Shown: positions 1 through 7,947 of the stretch, one piece after another
How the letters are laid out: the number at the start of each line of letters is the position of its first letter
Position numbering within the stretch: position 1 is the stretch's first letter
Source of the DNA: Saprospiraceae bacterium
GTDB lineage: Bacteria; Bacteroidota; Bacteroidia; Chitinophagales; Saprospiraceae
Direction: 5' to 3'
NCBI GenBank assembly: GCA_020631355.1
Contig: JAHDHL010000008.1
Span: 1-64,000, forward strand
Length of the DNA stretch: 64,000 bases
Notes under the pieces: model-generated
Database searches by the model: none
Seen by the model: only the letters and a program-made list of their open reading frames with translations
What the model was told of the DNA's origin: nothing
Made by a program: the position numbers and the translations under genes

Positions 1-279
1 CCAAGTATATTCAAAGCTATCATCTTTGAGAGCATTGTCCACTACAGATAGGATTGAAACGTAGGGAATTGCTTGACTTTAGAGAGCGCGTCAAACTTTG
101 AGAGCATTGTCCACTACAGATAGGATTAAAACACACTTGATGCTATAAATCAGGTTTATAGCTAACTTCTTTGAGAGCATTGTCCACTACAGATAGGATT
201 AAAACATGGGGTGCTTTATGGTTGAAACGTCTTTGCCAATGTCTTTTAGAGCATTGTCCACTACAGATAGGATTCGTGA
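1..279 (+). CRISPR. CRISPR array, leader-distal end (4 repeats seen)
   Basis: Four copies of a 37-nt repeat start at 24, 96, 169 and 243. They begin CTTTGAGAGC and end GGATTGAAAC or GGATTAAAAC. Spacers lie at 61-95 (35 nt), 133-168 (36 nt) and 206-242 (37 nt), and 1-23 is the end of another spacer, so the array continues to the left. The last repeat is degenerate at both ends (CTTTT for CTTTG, and GATTCGTGAAC instead of GATTAAAAC), which marks the leader-distal end. The repeat therefore reads on the plus strand with the leader outside the window. The ATTGAAAC/ATTAAAAC tail and the spacer length resemble type I or III crRNA handles, but no cas gene is visible, so the subtype is not assigned. 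Confidence 0.95.
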
Positions 280-284
280 ACGAT

Positions 285-342
285 TTCTGCGTTAGCAGAA
301 TAGATGTCTGGCAGACATCTAAGAGAGGGAACCGCGAAGCGG
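285..342. other. Three consecutive small hairpins after the CRISPR array
   Basis: Three perfect inverted repeats follow one another: TTCTGC-gtta-GCAGAA (285-300), AGATGTCT-ggc-AGACATCT (302-320) and CCGC-gaa-GCGG (332-342). They begin six bases after the last degenerate repeat. No coding region covers them. They could be the structured 3' end of the array transcript, a REP-like repeat or a small RNA. The sequence alone does not decide between these. Confidence 0.5.
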
Positions 343-412
343 CGTAGGTGAAGATTAATAGGGGTGAGTATTACTTGTTAGGAATAGTATATCAACTGCA
401 AAGCATGAAAAC

Positions 413-452
413 AAAAGGCCCAGCCGCATAATTTTGCGGCTGGGCCTTTTTT
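413..452. terminator. Bidirectional rho-independent terminator
   Basis: A perfect 16-bp stem (413-428 with 435-450; core GGCCCAGCCGCA) has a 6-nt loop and is flanked by A4 on the left and T6 on the right, so it can stop transcription in both directions. It lies between the rightward CRISPR array and the leftward lipoprotein gene ending at 483. Confidence 0.9.
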
Positions 453-482
453 GGTGTCGAGTCTAATTTGTGAATATGGGGA

Positions 483-1025
483 TTAATTCCTGACTTCTTC
501 TTGTAAGAATTCTAAGAATATACAGTCAGTAACTCCTGTCAAGCAATCATAGTAGGTTTCTACCATCTCAGGATCATATCCATTGATGAGAGCAGCATTG
601 GTTCTGAGTAATGGATTATCCTCGTACTGCATCAATGGATTACGCTTAGGATAAATATTTTCATCCACGTTCTCCACGGAGGTAATATTGGCATGTAATA
701 CCTTTTGGTAAAGAATTTTGGTTTCATCCAATGTGAGTTCTGTTCGGATAACATTTGAATTGACGTTCCTTAAAGTGCCTTCGTAATCGAAGAATAAACC
801 GTCCTTGAATGATTCGATGGCTTCTTCAGAAAGGATATTGAGTGGGAATTCCTTATTATCCACAAGGATTTGGAAATCATCTGTACTTTTCACACCGTTT
901 TCCAATACTCTATGCAAGGGACTTTCATAACCCTCTGATAGCATTTCCTGTTGGCTTGCATCAGTACCACAACTGGTTAGAGCCAATACAACCGCAAAAG
1001 CAAAAATCGAATAAATCTTTTTCAT
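483..1025 (-). CDS. Hypothetical lipoprotein
   Basis: A 180-residue protein of unrecognised family. The N-terminus is a lipoprotein signal peptide: MKK, a hydrophobic stretch and the lipobox LTSC with Cys19 as the lipidated residue. Charged residues follow (TDASQQE), and this kind of tail often goes with surface exposure in Bacteroidota. The rest is acidic, without repeats or catalytic signatures. It is a single gene. Its 3' side meets the bidirectional terminator at 413-452, and its 5' side is a 373-bp gap. I can support export and lipidation but not a function. Confidence 0.8.
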   Translation of the reverse strand: MKKIYSIFAFAVVLALTSCGTDASQQEMLSEGYESPLHRVLENGVKSTDDFQILVDNKEFPLNILSEEAIESFKDGLFFDYEGTLRNVNSNVIRTELTLDETKILYQKVLHANITSVENVDENIYPKRNPLMQYEDNPLLRTNAALINGYDPEMVETYYDCLTGVTDCIFLEFLQEEVRN

Positions 1026-1398
1026 CTCGTGATAATTTTAAAAATTTAATAATTAAGTGTGTTTGGATGGTTGTTTAATGGAATTATCAATAATGATAAA
1101 AGTGAAAAGTACCGTGTACTTTCACTTTTTGTCAGATTCTATATTTACTGATATCGCTTGGAAAAAAATGTGTGTATTTTATTAAATAAAAGTTCAAGAA
1201 TAATGGGAGGAGGCCAGTTGTTGAGTTGTAATGTTTTGTTTATGAGGGACTAATGACTTTTGTGAATCTTCGGATTTTTTTATGAGGCTTCGATTATTAT
1301 TGATTTATTTTTCTGTACTTGATATAGTTGAGGAGTAAGCCATATGAGGTATGAATAATAGGATTGAATATTTTACTAAAAAATAAAAACGGCTCTAG
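1026..1398. other. Intergenic gap (373 bp)
   Basis: AT-rich gap between two minus-strand genes. It contains the imperfect hairpin at 1098-1130. The remainder (about 1135-1398) shows no open frame with coding character, no tRNA-like fold and no clear TAnnTTTG box on the minus strand. Confidence 0.5.
1098..1130 (-). terminator. Probable terminator downstream of the GNAT gene
   Basis: Inverted repeat AAAAGTGAAAAGTAC (1098-1112) against GTACTTTCACTTTTT (1116-1130), with one bulged A and a 3-nt loop. On the minus strand the hairpin runs into TTTTATC. It lies about 270 nt beyond the stop of the GNAT gene, so the link to that gene is tentative. Confidence 0.5.
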
Positions 1399-2025
1399 TC
1401 ATTCCTCCACCAACTCCATCCTAAAATGGCTAGGAACATACCCCTGTTTGTTTTTTAATCGGGAGTGCATGTGCCGACTGGCCCTAAAGCCCAATCTTTC
1501 ATACAATGCCTTGGCCCTTGGATTTTCTTCGGAAACATCGAGGATGAATGAATGTTTTGAATCGGGAGTAGCTTCCCTCATCAGGAAATCAATCAATTGA
1601 CGGCCGAGTCCCTTGCCTTGATGATTGGGTGAGATACCCAAATGCGCAATACAAATCTCATTCTCCTTAGGGAGGAGGATAATTTGTTCGGTTTGATATC
1701 CCCGAATGAGAACAGGAATGGCTTTCCAATGGTAATAACGGATAATATTCAGAATATCCCGAATGAAAAATCGCCTGGCTACCCTTGCATCGAATACGGA
1801 ACCGATACCCACCAATGCACCATCCAGCCAGATGGCATAATGATTATCAAAACTGAACTCTCCGCCTTGGCGTAGGAATGCGAATCGTAGAAAATCCGAG
1901 GCTTTCTTATTCCCATCAGAAAAAACATATGCGAATGCATCCGGGCCCGAACTCAATATCAAAGGTATGGCCGTTTCGACATCCCCCGGTCGGCATTTTT
2001 TGAATTCAATGTGGTGCTGGTGCAT
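1399..2025 (-). CDS. GNAT-family N-acetyltransferase
   Basis: An acetyl-CoA-dependent N-acyltransferase of about 208 residues; the substrate is unknown. The acetyl-CoA-binding motif A is clear near residues 135-155: LGISPNHQGKGLGRQL, with the Q-G-K-G-L-G pyrophosphate loop. The C-terminal motif B pattern ENPRAKALYERLGF is typical of GNAT proteins. An in-frame ATG at 2052 would overlap the upstream lipoprotein gene by 23 bp. The ATG at 2025 starts just after that gene's stop (2030) and is preferred. The gene is probably cotranscribed with the lipoprotein gene. Confidence 0.88.
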   Translation of the reverse strand: MHQHHIEFKKCRPGDVETAIPLILSSGPDAFAYVFSDGNKKASDFLRFAFLRQGGEFSFDNHYAIWLDGALVGIGSVFDARVARRFFIRDILNIIRYYHWKAIPVLIRGYQTEQIILLPKENEICIAHLGISPNHQGKGLGRQLIDFLMREATPDSKHSFILDVSEENPRAKALYERLGFRASRHMHSRLKNKQGYVPSHFRMELVEE

Positions 2026-2029
2026 AGTA

Positions 2030-2782
2030 TTATTCGATGATTGGAGCAGCATATGGACATTTGGAAAAGATCAAATCATTGAATTTTTGCTTGAGTTCAT
2101 CGGTTTTCAATTCTTGCTCCAAATAGCTAAAATACATCATCATGCACCTGAATAGTTCGTTCGGCATCCCATCATCTTCAGCCTGGAGTGCTTCTACATC
2201 GAATGTTTCATCAGTTGTTTCAGAAGAAATGGAACTGATTTCTTCGAGGTATTCCTTGTGTGGTTCCACACATTTACAGAATTCATTAGCAATAACTTCC
2301 ATTGAACGCTGATTCAAGCCATTGGATTCTTCGACTTTCTTTTTCATTCGTTCTATCATGGCGAACATTTCGGCTTCTTTTTCCTTATCCTTGACATAGG
2401 CTAATAATTCGGGACATTCCCCATCCATCACAGTTACAATTCGAAGGAGTGCTGCTGAATCCTGTGTTGCGAGGAATTCATCAATCTTGTATTTTTCCCT
2501 GACTTCCATGTTACAGTTCATCATTTCGAAAGACTGTGCATATAAGGCTGTTATAACTGAATCCACCATCATTAATAATTCAGGGTCTTTGTCGATTTGG
2601 TCCTCATCCACGGATTCGAGGATTTTTACATTTTGGGTGAATGATTCCATACAAGCACAGGATTCCTGTGCCATTGATTTGATATCGAATGGTGCTTCCT
2701 CGTTCTTGGAAAGGTCTTTCTTGGATTTACAGGATAATATTCCTAGGATGAGGATAAGGGAAAGTCCGAGTAATTGTTTCAT
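2030..2782 (-). CDS. Cysteine-rich hypothetical lipoprotein
   Basis: A 250-residue protein of unrecognised family. Signal peptide with lipobox GILSC (Cys18), then a Lys-rich and acidic linker. The mature part is acidic and helical and carries spaced cysteines (SCACM, NCNME, GECPE, FCKCV, FRCMM, KCPYA), which suggests disulfides or metal binding in the envelope. It precedes the GNAT gene closely and follows the methyltransferase gene after 35 bp, so the three may form one transcript. No enzymatic motif is visible. Confidence 0.8.
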   Translation of the reverse strand: MKQLLGLSLILILGILSCKSKKDLSKNEEAPFDIKSMAQESCACMESFTQNVKILESVDEDQIDKDPELLMMVDSVITALYAQSFEMMNCNMEVREKYKIDEFLATQDSAALLRIVTVMDGECPELLAYVKDKEKEAEMFAMIERMKKKVEESNGLNQRSMEVIANEFCKCVEPHKEYLEEISSISSETTDETFDVEALQAEDDGMPNELFRCMMMYFSYLEQELKTDELKQKFNDLIFSKCPYAAPIIE

Positions 2783-2817
2783 GGTTTGATATTAAGATGG
2801 TTAATTACCAATTAAAT

Positions 2818-3447
2818 TTATCCATTTTTCCGGAAAATCAGAATAATATGATACTGTGTTTCATCTTCTCCGATTGGATAGGGAATACTGAAATGCCTGA
2901 CTCGTTCGAAGCCTTGTTTTTCCATTTCTGATGTTATCCATTCCGTACTATAATGAAAGACAGTCATGCCATCTCCCGTAGAACCTTTTTGGAAAATGGA
3001 ATGACCTTGTTCTCCTTGGATGAAACTAAGATATACCCATCCGTTCTGATATAATTGGATATTCATTTTTTGAAAGAAATCCTTGGTATCATTGGGATGA
3101 AGATAAGGAATACAAAAACCACAAATAATAGCATGGAAATGTTGGTCCAATTGTTCGATATATCGGGCATCCAGTATTTTACAATCGGCGTTGGGATTAT
3201 TTTCTTGGGCCAATTGTACCATATTGGGAGCAATATCCGTAGCGACAATACGGGCATCGGGAATCAGTCGGAATATCTGTTGGGTGATATTTCCCGGACC
3301 ACATCCGATTTCAAGAATTAGGGGTTGTGGGGGAAGTGCATGACAAAAATATTCGTAGGTCTCATGGTATATGTTCATATCCATGAATTTTTCCTGATAC
3401 ATCAAAGCAATCTTATTCCAAACTTGGTGGGTATTTTGGTAGTTCAT
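2818..3447 (-). CDS. Class I SAM-dependent methyltransferase
   Basis: About 209 residues with a Rossmann-type SAM-binding motif I, LILEIGCGPGNITQQIF, near residue 50. The acidic end of strand 2 follows (ARIVATDIAPNMV), then a motif II-like CKILDARYIEQL. This is the Methyltransf_11/25 type; the acceptor is unknown. The open frame begins with TTG at 3465, but ATG at 3447 (MNYQNTHQVWN) fits the usual N-terminal helix (WNKIALMYQEKF) better. It lies 32 bp after the BaiN-like gene in the same direction. Confidence 0.88.
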   Translation of the reverse strand: MNYQNTHQVWNKIALMYQEKFMDMNIYHETYEYFCHALPPQPLILEIGCGPGNITQQIFRLIPDARIVATDIAPNMVQLAQENNPNADCKILDARYIEQLDQHFHAIICGFCIPYLHPNDTKDFFQKMNIQLYQNGWVYLSFIQGEQGHSIFQKGSTGDGMTVFHYSTEWITSEMEKQGFERVRHFSIPYPIGEDETQYHIILIFRKNG

Positions 3448-3479
3448 TACTAAAGCATATCTCAAATATTCACATCCAT

Positions 3480-4694
3480 CTAATCCAACTTACCTGCAAT
3501 AAAGGCCGTTGTCCAGGCTGCTTGGAAATTATAACCTCCGGTGATACCGTCTATATCCATCACTTCACCTGTGAAATAAAGATTCGGACAAACTTTGGAT
3601 TGCATGGTTTTCATGTCAATGCTATCCAGGCTGACACCTCCACAGGTAACGAATTCCTCCTTGAACGTTGTCTTGCCATTGACCTGATAAATGTCATGGG
3701 TCAGGATATTGACAATTTTATTAATGCCCTTTTTTCCGATTTCACCCCATCTTTTATCCTTGGGTAAATCGATTTTTTCAAGTAGGAAATGCCAAAGCCT
3801 TTCGGGTAACAAATAAGGACGGAAATTGGCTAATATTTTCTTGGCTTGTTGTTGGCTGATTTGGCTGATATCCGTTCTGACCTTTTCAGAATTATGTGTA
3901 TTGACCCAACTGACCTGTACCTTGAATTGGTAATCGGTTTCGCTGAGAATACGGGCACCGAATGCGGATAATTTCAAGATGGCCGGACCACTCATGCCCC
4001 AATGGGTAATGAGTAAGGGGCCACTGGCTTTGAGATTGGTGCCTTGGATACTGGCCATTGCAGGTTCGACTACAATGCCCATTAATTCCCTGACATGCTC
4101 ACTTGGCATATTGAATGTGAAAAGGGATGGAACAGGTTCGCTGATTTTGTGTTCCAATTCTTCCAACCATAGCAAACCCTTTCTTTTGGGTGAACCACCC
4201 GTAGCTACGATGACCTTATCAAAAAGGGTAGGGGGTGCTATGTTTTTGAGAAAATGAAGTTGCAATCTTCCATCTTTCGGGACAATGGAAGCCACACCAT
4301 GTCCGGTTTTGATTTGTATGCCTGATTTCCTGCTTTCCCTAAGAAAACAATCAATGATACTTTGTGAATCCTGTGAAACGGGAAACACACAGTTGTCTTC
4401 CTGTATCATAAGGGGGACATTCCGTTGTTCGAACCAGTCCATGGTGTGTTGGGTATTGAAGATGCGGAATGCCTTTTTCAATTGTTTTTCCCCTCTAGGA
4501 TAGGCTTTCGATAAGTCACTGATGGAAGTGGTTCCATTGGTGACATTGCATCGGCCACCACCCGAAACCTTGACCTTGGATAGGAGTTTCTTCGATTTTT
4601 CGAAAATGGTTACCCTTGCTTCAGGATGGTTTTCCTTGGCATGTATGGCGGCAAAAAAACCTGCTGCACCTCCTCCTATGACTGCTACTTTCAA
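3480..4694 (-). CDS. BaiN/YhiN-family FAD/NAD(P)-dependent oxidoreductase
   Basis: A 404-residue flavoprotein of the HI0933/YhiN/BaiN family. The N-terminus is the FAD dinucleotide fold VAVIGGGAAGFFAA followed by the family signature KVSGGGRCNVTN at about residue 43. A second family block is ATGGSPKRKG near residue 165, and the C-terminus has YFTGEVMDIDGITGGYNFQ, the FAD-contacting GEVLDxxGxTGGYN motif. Length is normal. Start: a TTG at 4694 lies directly before the FAD motif and an in-frame stop is five codons upstream, so no ATG alternative exists. The physiological substrate is unknown; BaiN itself reduces bile-acid intermediates, which need not apply here. Confidence 0.93.
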   Translation of the reverse strand: MKVAVIGGGAAGFFAAIHAKENHPEARVTIFEKSKKLLSKVKVSGGGRCNVTNGTTSISDLSKAYPRGEKQLKKAFRIFNTQHTMDWFEQRNVPLMIQEDNCVFPVSQDSQSIIDCFLRESRKSGIQIKTGHGVASIVPKDGRLQLHFLKNIAPPTLFDKVIVATGGSPKRKGLLWLEELEHKISEPVPSLFTFNMPSEHVRELMGIVVEPAMASIQGTNLKASGPLLITHWGMSGPAILKLSAFGARILSETDYQFKVQVSWVNTHNSEKVRTDISQISQQQAKKILANFRPYLLPERLWHFLLEKIDLPKDKRWGEIGKKGINKIVNILTHDIYQVNGKTTFKEEFVTCGGVSLDSIDMKTMQSKVCPNLYFTGEVMDIDGITGGYNFQAAWTTAFIAGKLD

Positions 4695-4758
4695 TTGAAT
4701 AGATTATGACACAAAGAATAGATTGCAAATGTAAGGATTAATGAACGCTTATCAATTT

Positions 4759-5802
4759 TCATTCATCCTCACATTGGTACCACATGCCCCTTTGGTAATC
4801 CAGCGTGTCGCACCAATTATCCATATCAATCAACCAAGCAGTCGGATTGAAGACGCGTTGGATTTCCAATAATGCAATGGCAGCGTCGTTCTTGGTTGGA
4901 AAACCGGAGATGACAGTATAGTATCGTTCCCCTTTTTTGATGGTTTGGAATTGTCGGGTATCCAAAAGGTATTTATAATCATATCCAATGATTTTCTCCG
5001 CCCGATAAATTTCGAATTTGGCACTTTCCAGATCCTTGTCACTGCCTGCAACAATACTCCATTTTTCATCTGCATCATCCGTGATGCTCACTTGTATTTC
5101 CTGTTCCAAAAATTGTGACAAATCATTTTCTGTTTGATAGTCGAACCTATTCTTAAAATGGAATTCGAATGCTTCCATCATGTATGCCGTAAGGGTCGAA
5201 TCCGATACACCTACACTTTGGTAATCATCATTTTTCCAGATATTGATTTCGAATGTATCCTTAAGGATATAATGGGGTTCCTCCGTTAGGAAATATTCTG
5301 TCCATGTTCTTGTGATGATATCCTTGATACCATCCTTATTGACATCCATGATCCAACTTTCTGTATTGCCCATAGCTCCCTCGTATCCATATCCATAAGC
5401 GATATCCATATCCTTGATGATGGTTTTTTTCTCGCTATCCACAATGAGATAATGGATATGGTGTTCCCCACCACCATCGTGATATTCCCTGACTAGGAAT
5501 ACTTCTAATTTATCCGTCAAATAAAAACGGTGGGTAGCGAATAAAATGGAATATTTCATTTCGGAATCAATGCTTTCCATTTTATCCTCCATCAGGTGAT
5601 AGAATGAAGTTTCGATTTCCGTTCCCTTGAAAGGATAAAGGCTCGTTTCGGTAAAATGTCCGGGATATCGGGTAAAAGTAAAGGCGTGTAATTCTTCGAA
5701 TTCTATTTCATTGAATAATGCTCGGAAAGCATCGAATGATTGATTTTGTGCCGTTAGAACATGCACGAAAAATAAACATGGAATAATTAAGATTAATCTC
5801 AT
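4759..5802 (-). CDS. Secreted protein with FG-GAP-like core and SPOR-like C-terminus
   Basis: A 347-residue exported protein. It has a signal peptide ending near HVLTAQ. The middle holds a calcium-loop-like DVNKDGIKDI motif at about residue 153, as found in FG-GAP/VCBS-type proteins. The last 75 residues resemble a SPOR-like fold: YYTVISGFPTKNDAAIALLEIQ followed by AWLIDMDNWCDTLDY. That resemblance is by eye only. It starts 6 bp after the stop of the glycoside-hydrolase-like gene, so it is the last member of the run led by the hybrid sensor kinase. Function unknown. Confidence 0.75.
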   Translation of the reverse strand: MRLILIIPCLFFVHVLTAQNQSFDAFRALFNEIEFEELHAFTFTRYPGHFTETSLYPFKGTEIETSFYHLMEDKMESIDSEMKYSILFATHRFYLTDKLEVFLVREYHDGGGEHHIHYLIVDSEKKTIIKDMDIAYGYGYEGAMGNTESWIMDVNKDGIKDIITRTWTEYFLTEEPHYILKDTFEINIWKNDDYQSVGVSDSTLTAYMMEAFEFHFKNRFDYQTENDLSQFLEQEIQVSITDDADEKWSIVAGSDKDLESAKFEIYRAEKIIGYDYKYLLDTRQFQTIKKGERYYTVISGFPTKNDAAIALLEIQRVFNPTAWLIDMDNWCDTLDYQRGMWYQCEDE

Positions 5803-5808
5803 TGTATT

Positions 5809-7944
5809 TTATTTTTTGATTCCCATAATTCGCCAGATATTCCAGATATTCATGAATGGAAAACCCCATTTATTCTTGATGACCTGTCGTTCTTCCCGTT
5901 CCCAAAAATGTAAATCATGCACTGGATAAAGATAACCAAAATGATAGGCAGTATGTCCTTTTCTCTTACTGCTCATCAGGGATTGGTCATACCTGTATTC
6001 CTGCTCCCGATTCCTTACGATTTCCAAGGCTGCAAGTCGGACAGACTGTGCCTTGTCGATATATTCGAGGTATTGCTTGCTCTTTATCTTATGTATTTGG
6101 TCGTATCGTTTTTGGTAAATGGCTTCCAATACATATTTTCGATGTTGGGCCCGCATGAGGGTGATTTCCAGACCATCTTCCCATTCCTTTAGAATGGGAT
6201 TGTCTTTCCCTTTGGAAAAATGTTTGAATCGTTCCAATTCCTTTTCATATTCAAGGATGAATTCTTGCAAGGGTAGGATGCTTTCATTTTTGAATGTATC
6301 CAATATCTCGTTGTTGGCCTTATTGAATAAATAAGGATAACGCCACCTCGGACGAGGGTGGAATTCCTTACTGAATTTCTTGGGTACCTCATCCAAAACG
6401 GATTGCGCGACGAGGTAACGCATCAGTTCCTTGTCCTTGAAATAAATATCTTGTAAACGATGTAATTCGATAAGGGATTGTTTGATGTTGTCATCTTCGA
6501 CCAAATGATTCAAAGGATCGAATGTATGGGTGTCATTACCATAATCCCATGACCATCTGGCAATGCTCCAATCAAATAACCAATAACCCCATTCCCAACC
6601 CGACGAGAATGTAAGGTGTCCTTCTATTTGTTTTTCTTCCATTTCCTTGATATCTGTCCAGCGAGCGGATAAATAGGGGAGTAGGAACATTGGAATGGAA
6701 TTATCAAAAGTCACCCAGTAAGCGGATTCGGGGAAGTACCAGGTTTCTCTTTGTTGTTGCTCCTTTTCTAGGAGCTGGTTCATGTGTTGGAGGTTGGTGT
6801 TTCCATAAACCGGAGCTTTCTCCTCACTGATTTCGTAAAACATTACGGTGTGGATGAGGATGCCTCTTTTTCCATCGAAAACAGGTTGGGGTTCACCTGG
6901 GTAATTCAGGATTTTTTCTCCTTTTTTAACGACATGTGCCCTACCAATAATTTTGACTTCTTCGGTATCCGCCCAATCCAGAATCAATTGCATTTGTTTC
7001 TGCCTTTTTCCTGAATTTCCCGAAGTATATTCAGTAGAGGACATTTCAATATTGTAAACATCGAAATCCGCTTGTGCCAATTCATTGAGATTTCGAATGA
7101 TTTGTTTTTCTCTGGTGCGAAGGGAATTAGGGAATTTTTTATACAGCTTATATGCCTTTTGCTGAATCATATTCAATGAAATATCAATACCCATTATGAT
7201 ACCTCTTTCATGGGCATAATCGACGATTTCACTGATGTAAGGAATCCATGTTTTTATTTTGGTACTGTTTAATAAATTGAATTCGAAATAATTCTGACCA
7301 TTCCTTGCCAACCAATCAATATATTCCTTGATTTGTTGTTGGTTGTCAGGAAATTCTTCGTCGAGTAGGGCTTCCGTCAACTCAATTGGGTGCATGGTAT
7401 GGAGGTGGAATCCCCTTTTATGGAACCTTTCCCTTACTTCCCAATTCCATGTATTTTCCAAGGGCCATTCTTCCCATTTCGGGATGATGGTTTCCCTTGG
7501 GTGATAGAATTTGAATCCTAATTTTTCCTGTAATAAGGCATACAATCCCGCTGATACTCCTTCGTAGGAATCAGTATTGAGGAGAAGAATGATTTGGTGA
7601 CCCACGAATTTACTTTCCCAATTAAAATCAGTGGATGGATAATATAATTCCGCAATACTATCCTGATTATAAACATGTTGGATAGGGCCGAAAGGTGCTA
7701 GGGATGGTAGGGGTAATTGCAAATGTATTTCAGCATCCGTTTGGTTGATGGAAACCGTACAATCACATGCTTTTTCAAGTAACACTTGGGTATCCTCTAT
7801 GGCCAATTGGGTAACGGAAGTTTCCAGTAGGATTTTTGGTGCGTCTATTGAAATGGATGTATTTGCGAAAAGGCCTGCTGAACAAGAGATAAACGATAGG
7901 ATGGAGATGTATATCCGATAAGATTTCATGTACTGGTTTTGCAT
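5809..7944 (-). CDS. Secreted glycoside-hydrolase-like protein, family unassigned
   Basis: A 711-residue protein with a signal peptide (hydrophobic stretch ending FISCSAGLFAN). The layout resembles alpha-glucuronidase and hexosaminidase-type enzymes: an N-terminal domain of about 130 residues ending GLYALLQEKLGFKFYHP, as in GH67/GH20 accessory domains, then a likely TIM barrel with RGFHLHTMHPIE, the strand-like YFEFNL and ERGIIMGIDIS, and DVYNIEMSSTEY. The later W-rich part (SGWEWGYWLFDWSIARWSWDY) looks like a substrate-binding face. A catalytic pair cannot be named with confidence. A second ATG at 7929 would also give a good signal peptide. It lies 3 bp from the BNR-repeat gene, so translation is probably coupled. 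Confidence 0.6.
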   Translation of the reverse strand: MQNQYMKSYRIYISILSFISCSAGLFANTSISIDAPKILLETSVTQLAIEDTQVLLEKACDCTVSINQTDAEIHLQLPLPSLAPFGPIQHVYNQDSIAELYYPSTDFNWESKFVGHQIILLLNTDSYEGVSAGLYALLQEKLGFKFYHPRETIIPKWEEWPLENTWNWEVRERFHKRGFHLHTMHPIELTEALLDEEFPDNQQQIKEYIDWLARNGQNYFEFNLLNSTKIKTWIPYISEIVDYAHERGIIMGIDISLNMIQQKAYKLYKKFPNSLRTREKQIIRNLNELAQADFDVYNIEMSSTEYTSGNSGKRQKQMQLILDWADTEEVKIIGRAHVVKKGEKILNYPGEPQPVFDGKRGILIHTVMFYEISEEKAPVYGNTNLQHMNQLLEKEQQQRETWYFPESAYWVTFDNSIPMFLLPYLSARWTDIKEMEEKQIEGHLTFSSGWEWGYWLFDWSIARWSWDYGNDTHTFDPLNHLVEDDNIKQSLIELHRLQDIYFKDKELMRYLVAQSVLDEVPKKFSKEFHPRPRWRYPYLFNKANNEILDTFKNESILPLQEFILEYEKELERFKHFSKGKDNPILKEWEDGLEITLMRAQHRKYVLEAIYQKRYDQIHKIKSKQYLEYIDKAQSVRLAALEIVRNREQEYRYDQSLMSSKRKGHTAYHFGYLYPVHDLHFWEREERQVIKNKWGFPFMNIWNIWRIMGIKK

Positions 7945-7947
7945 GGA

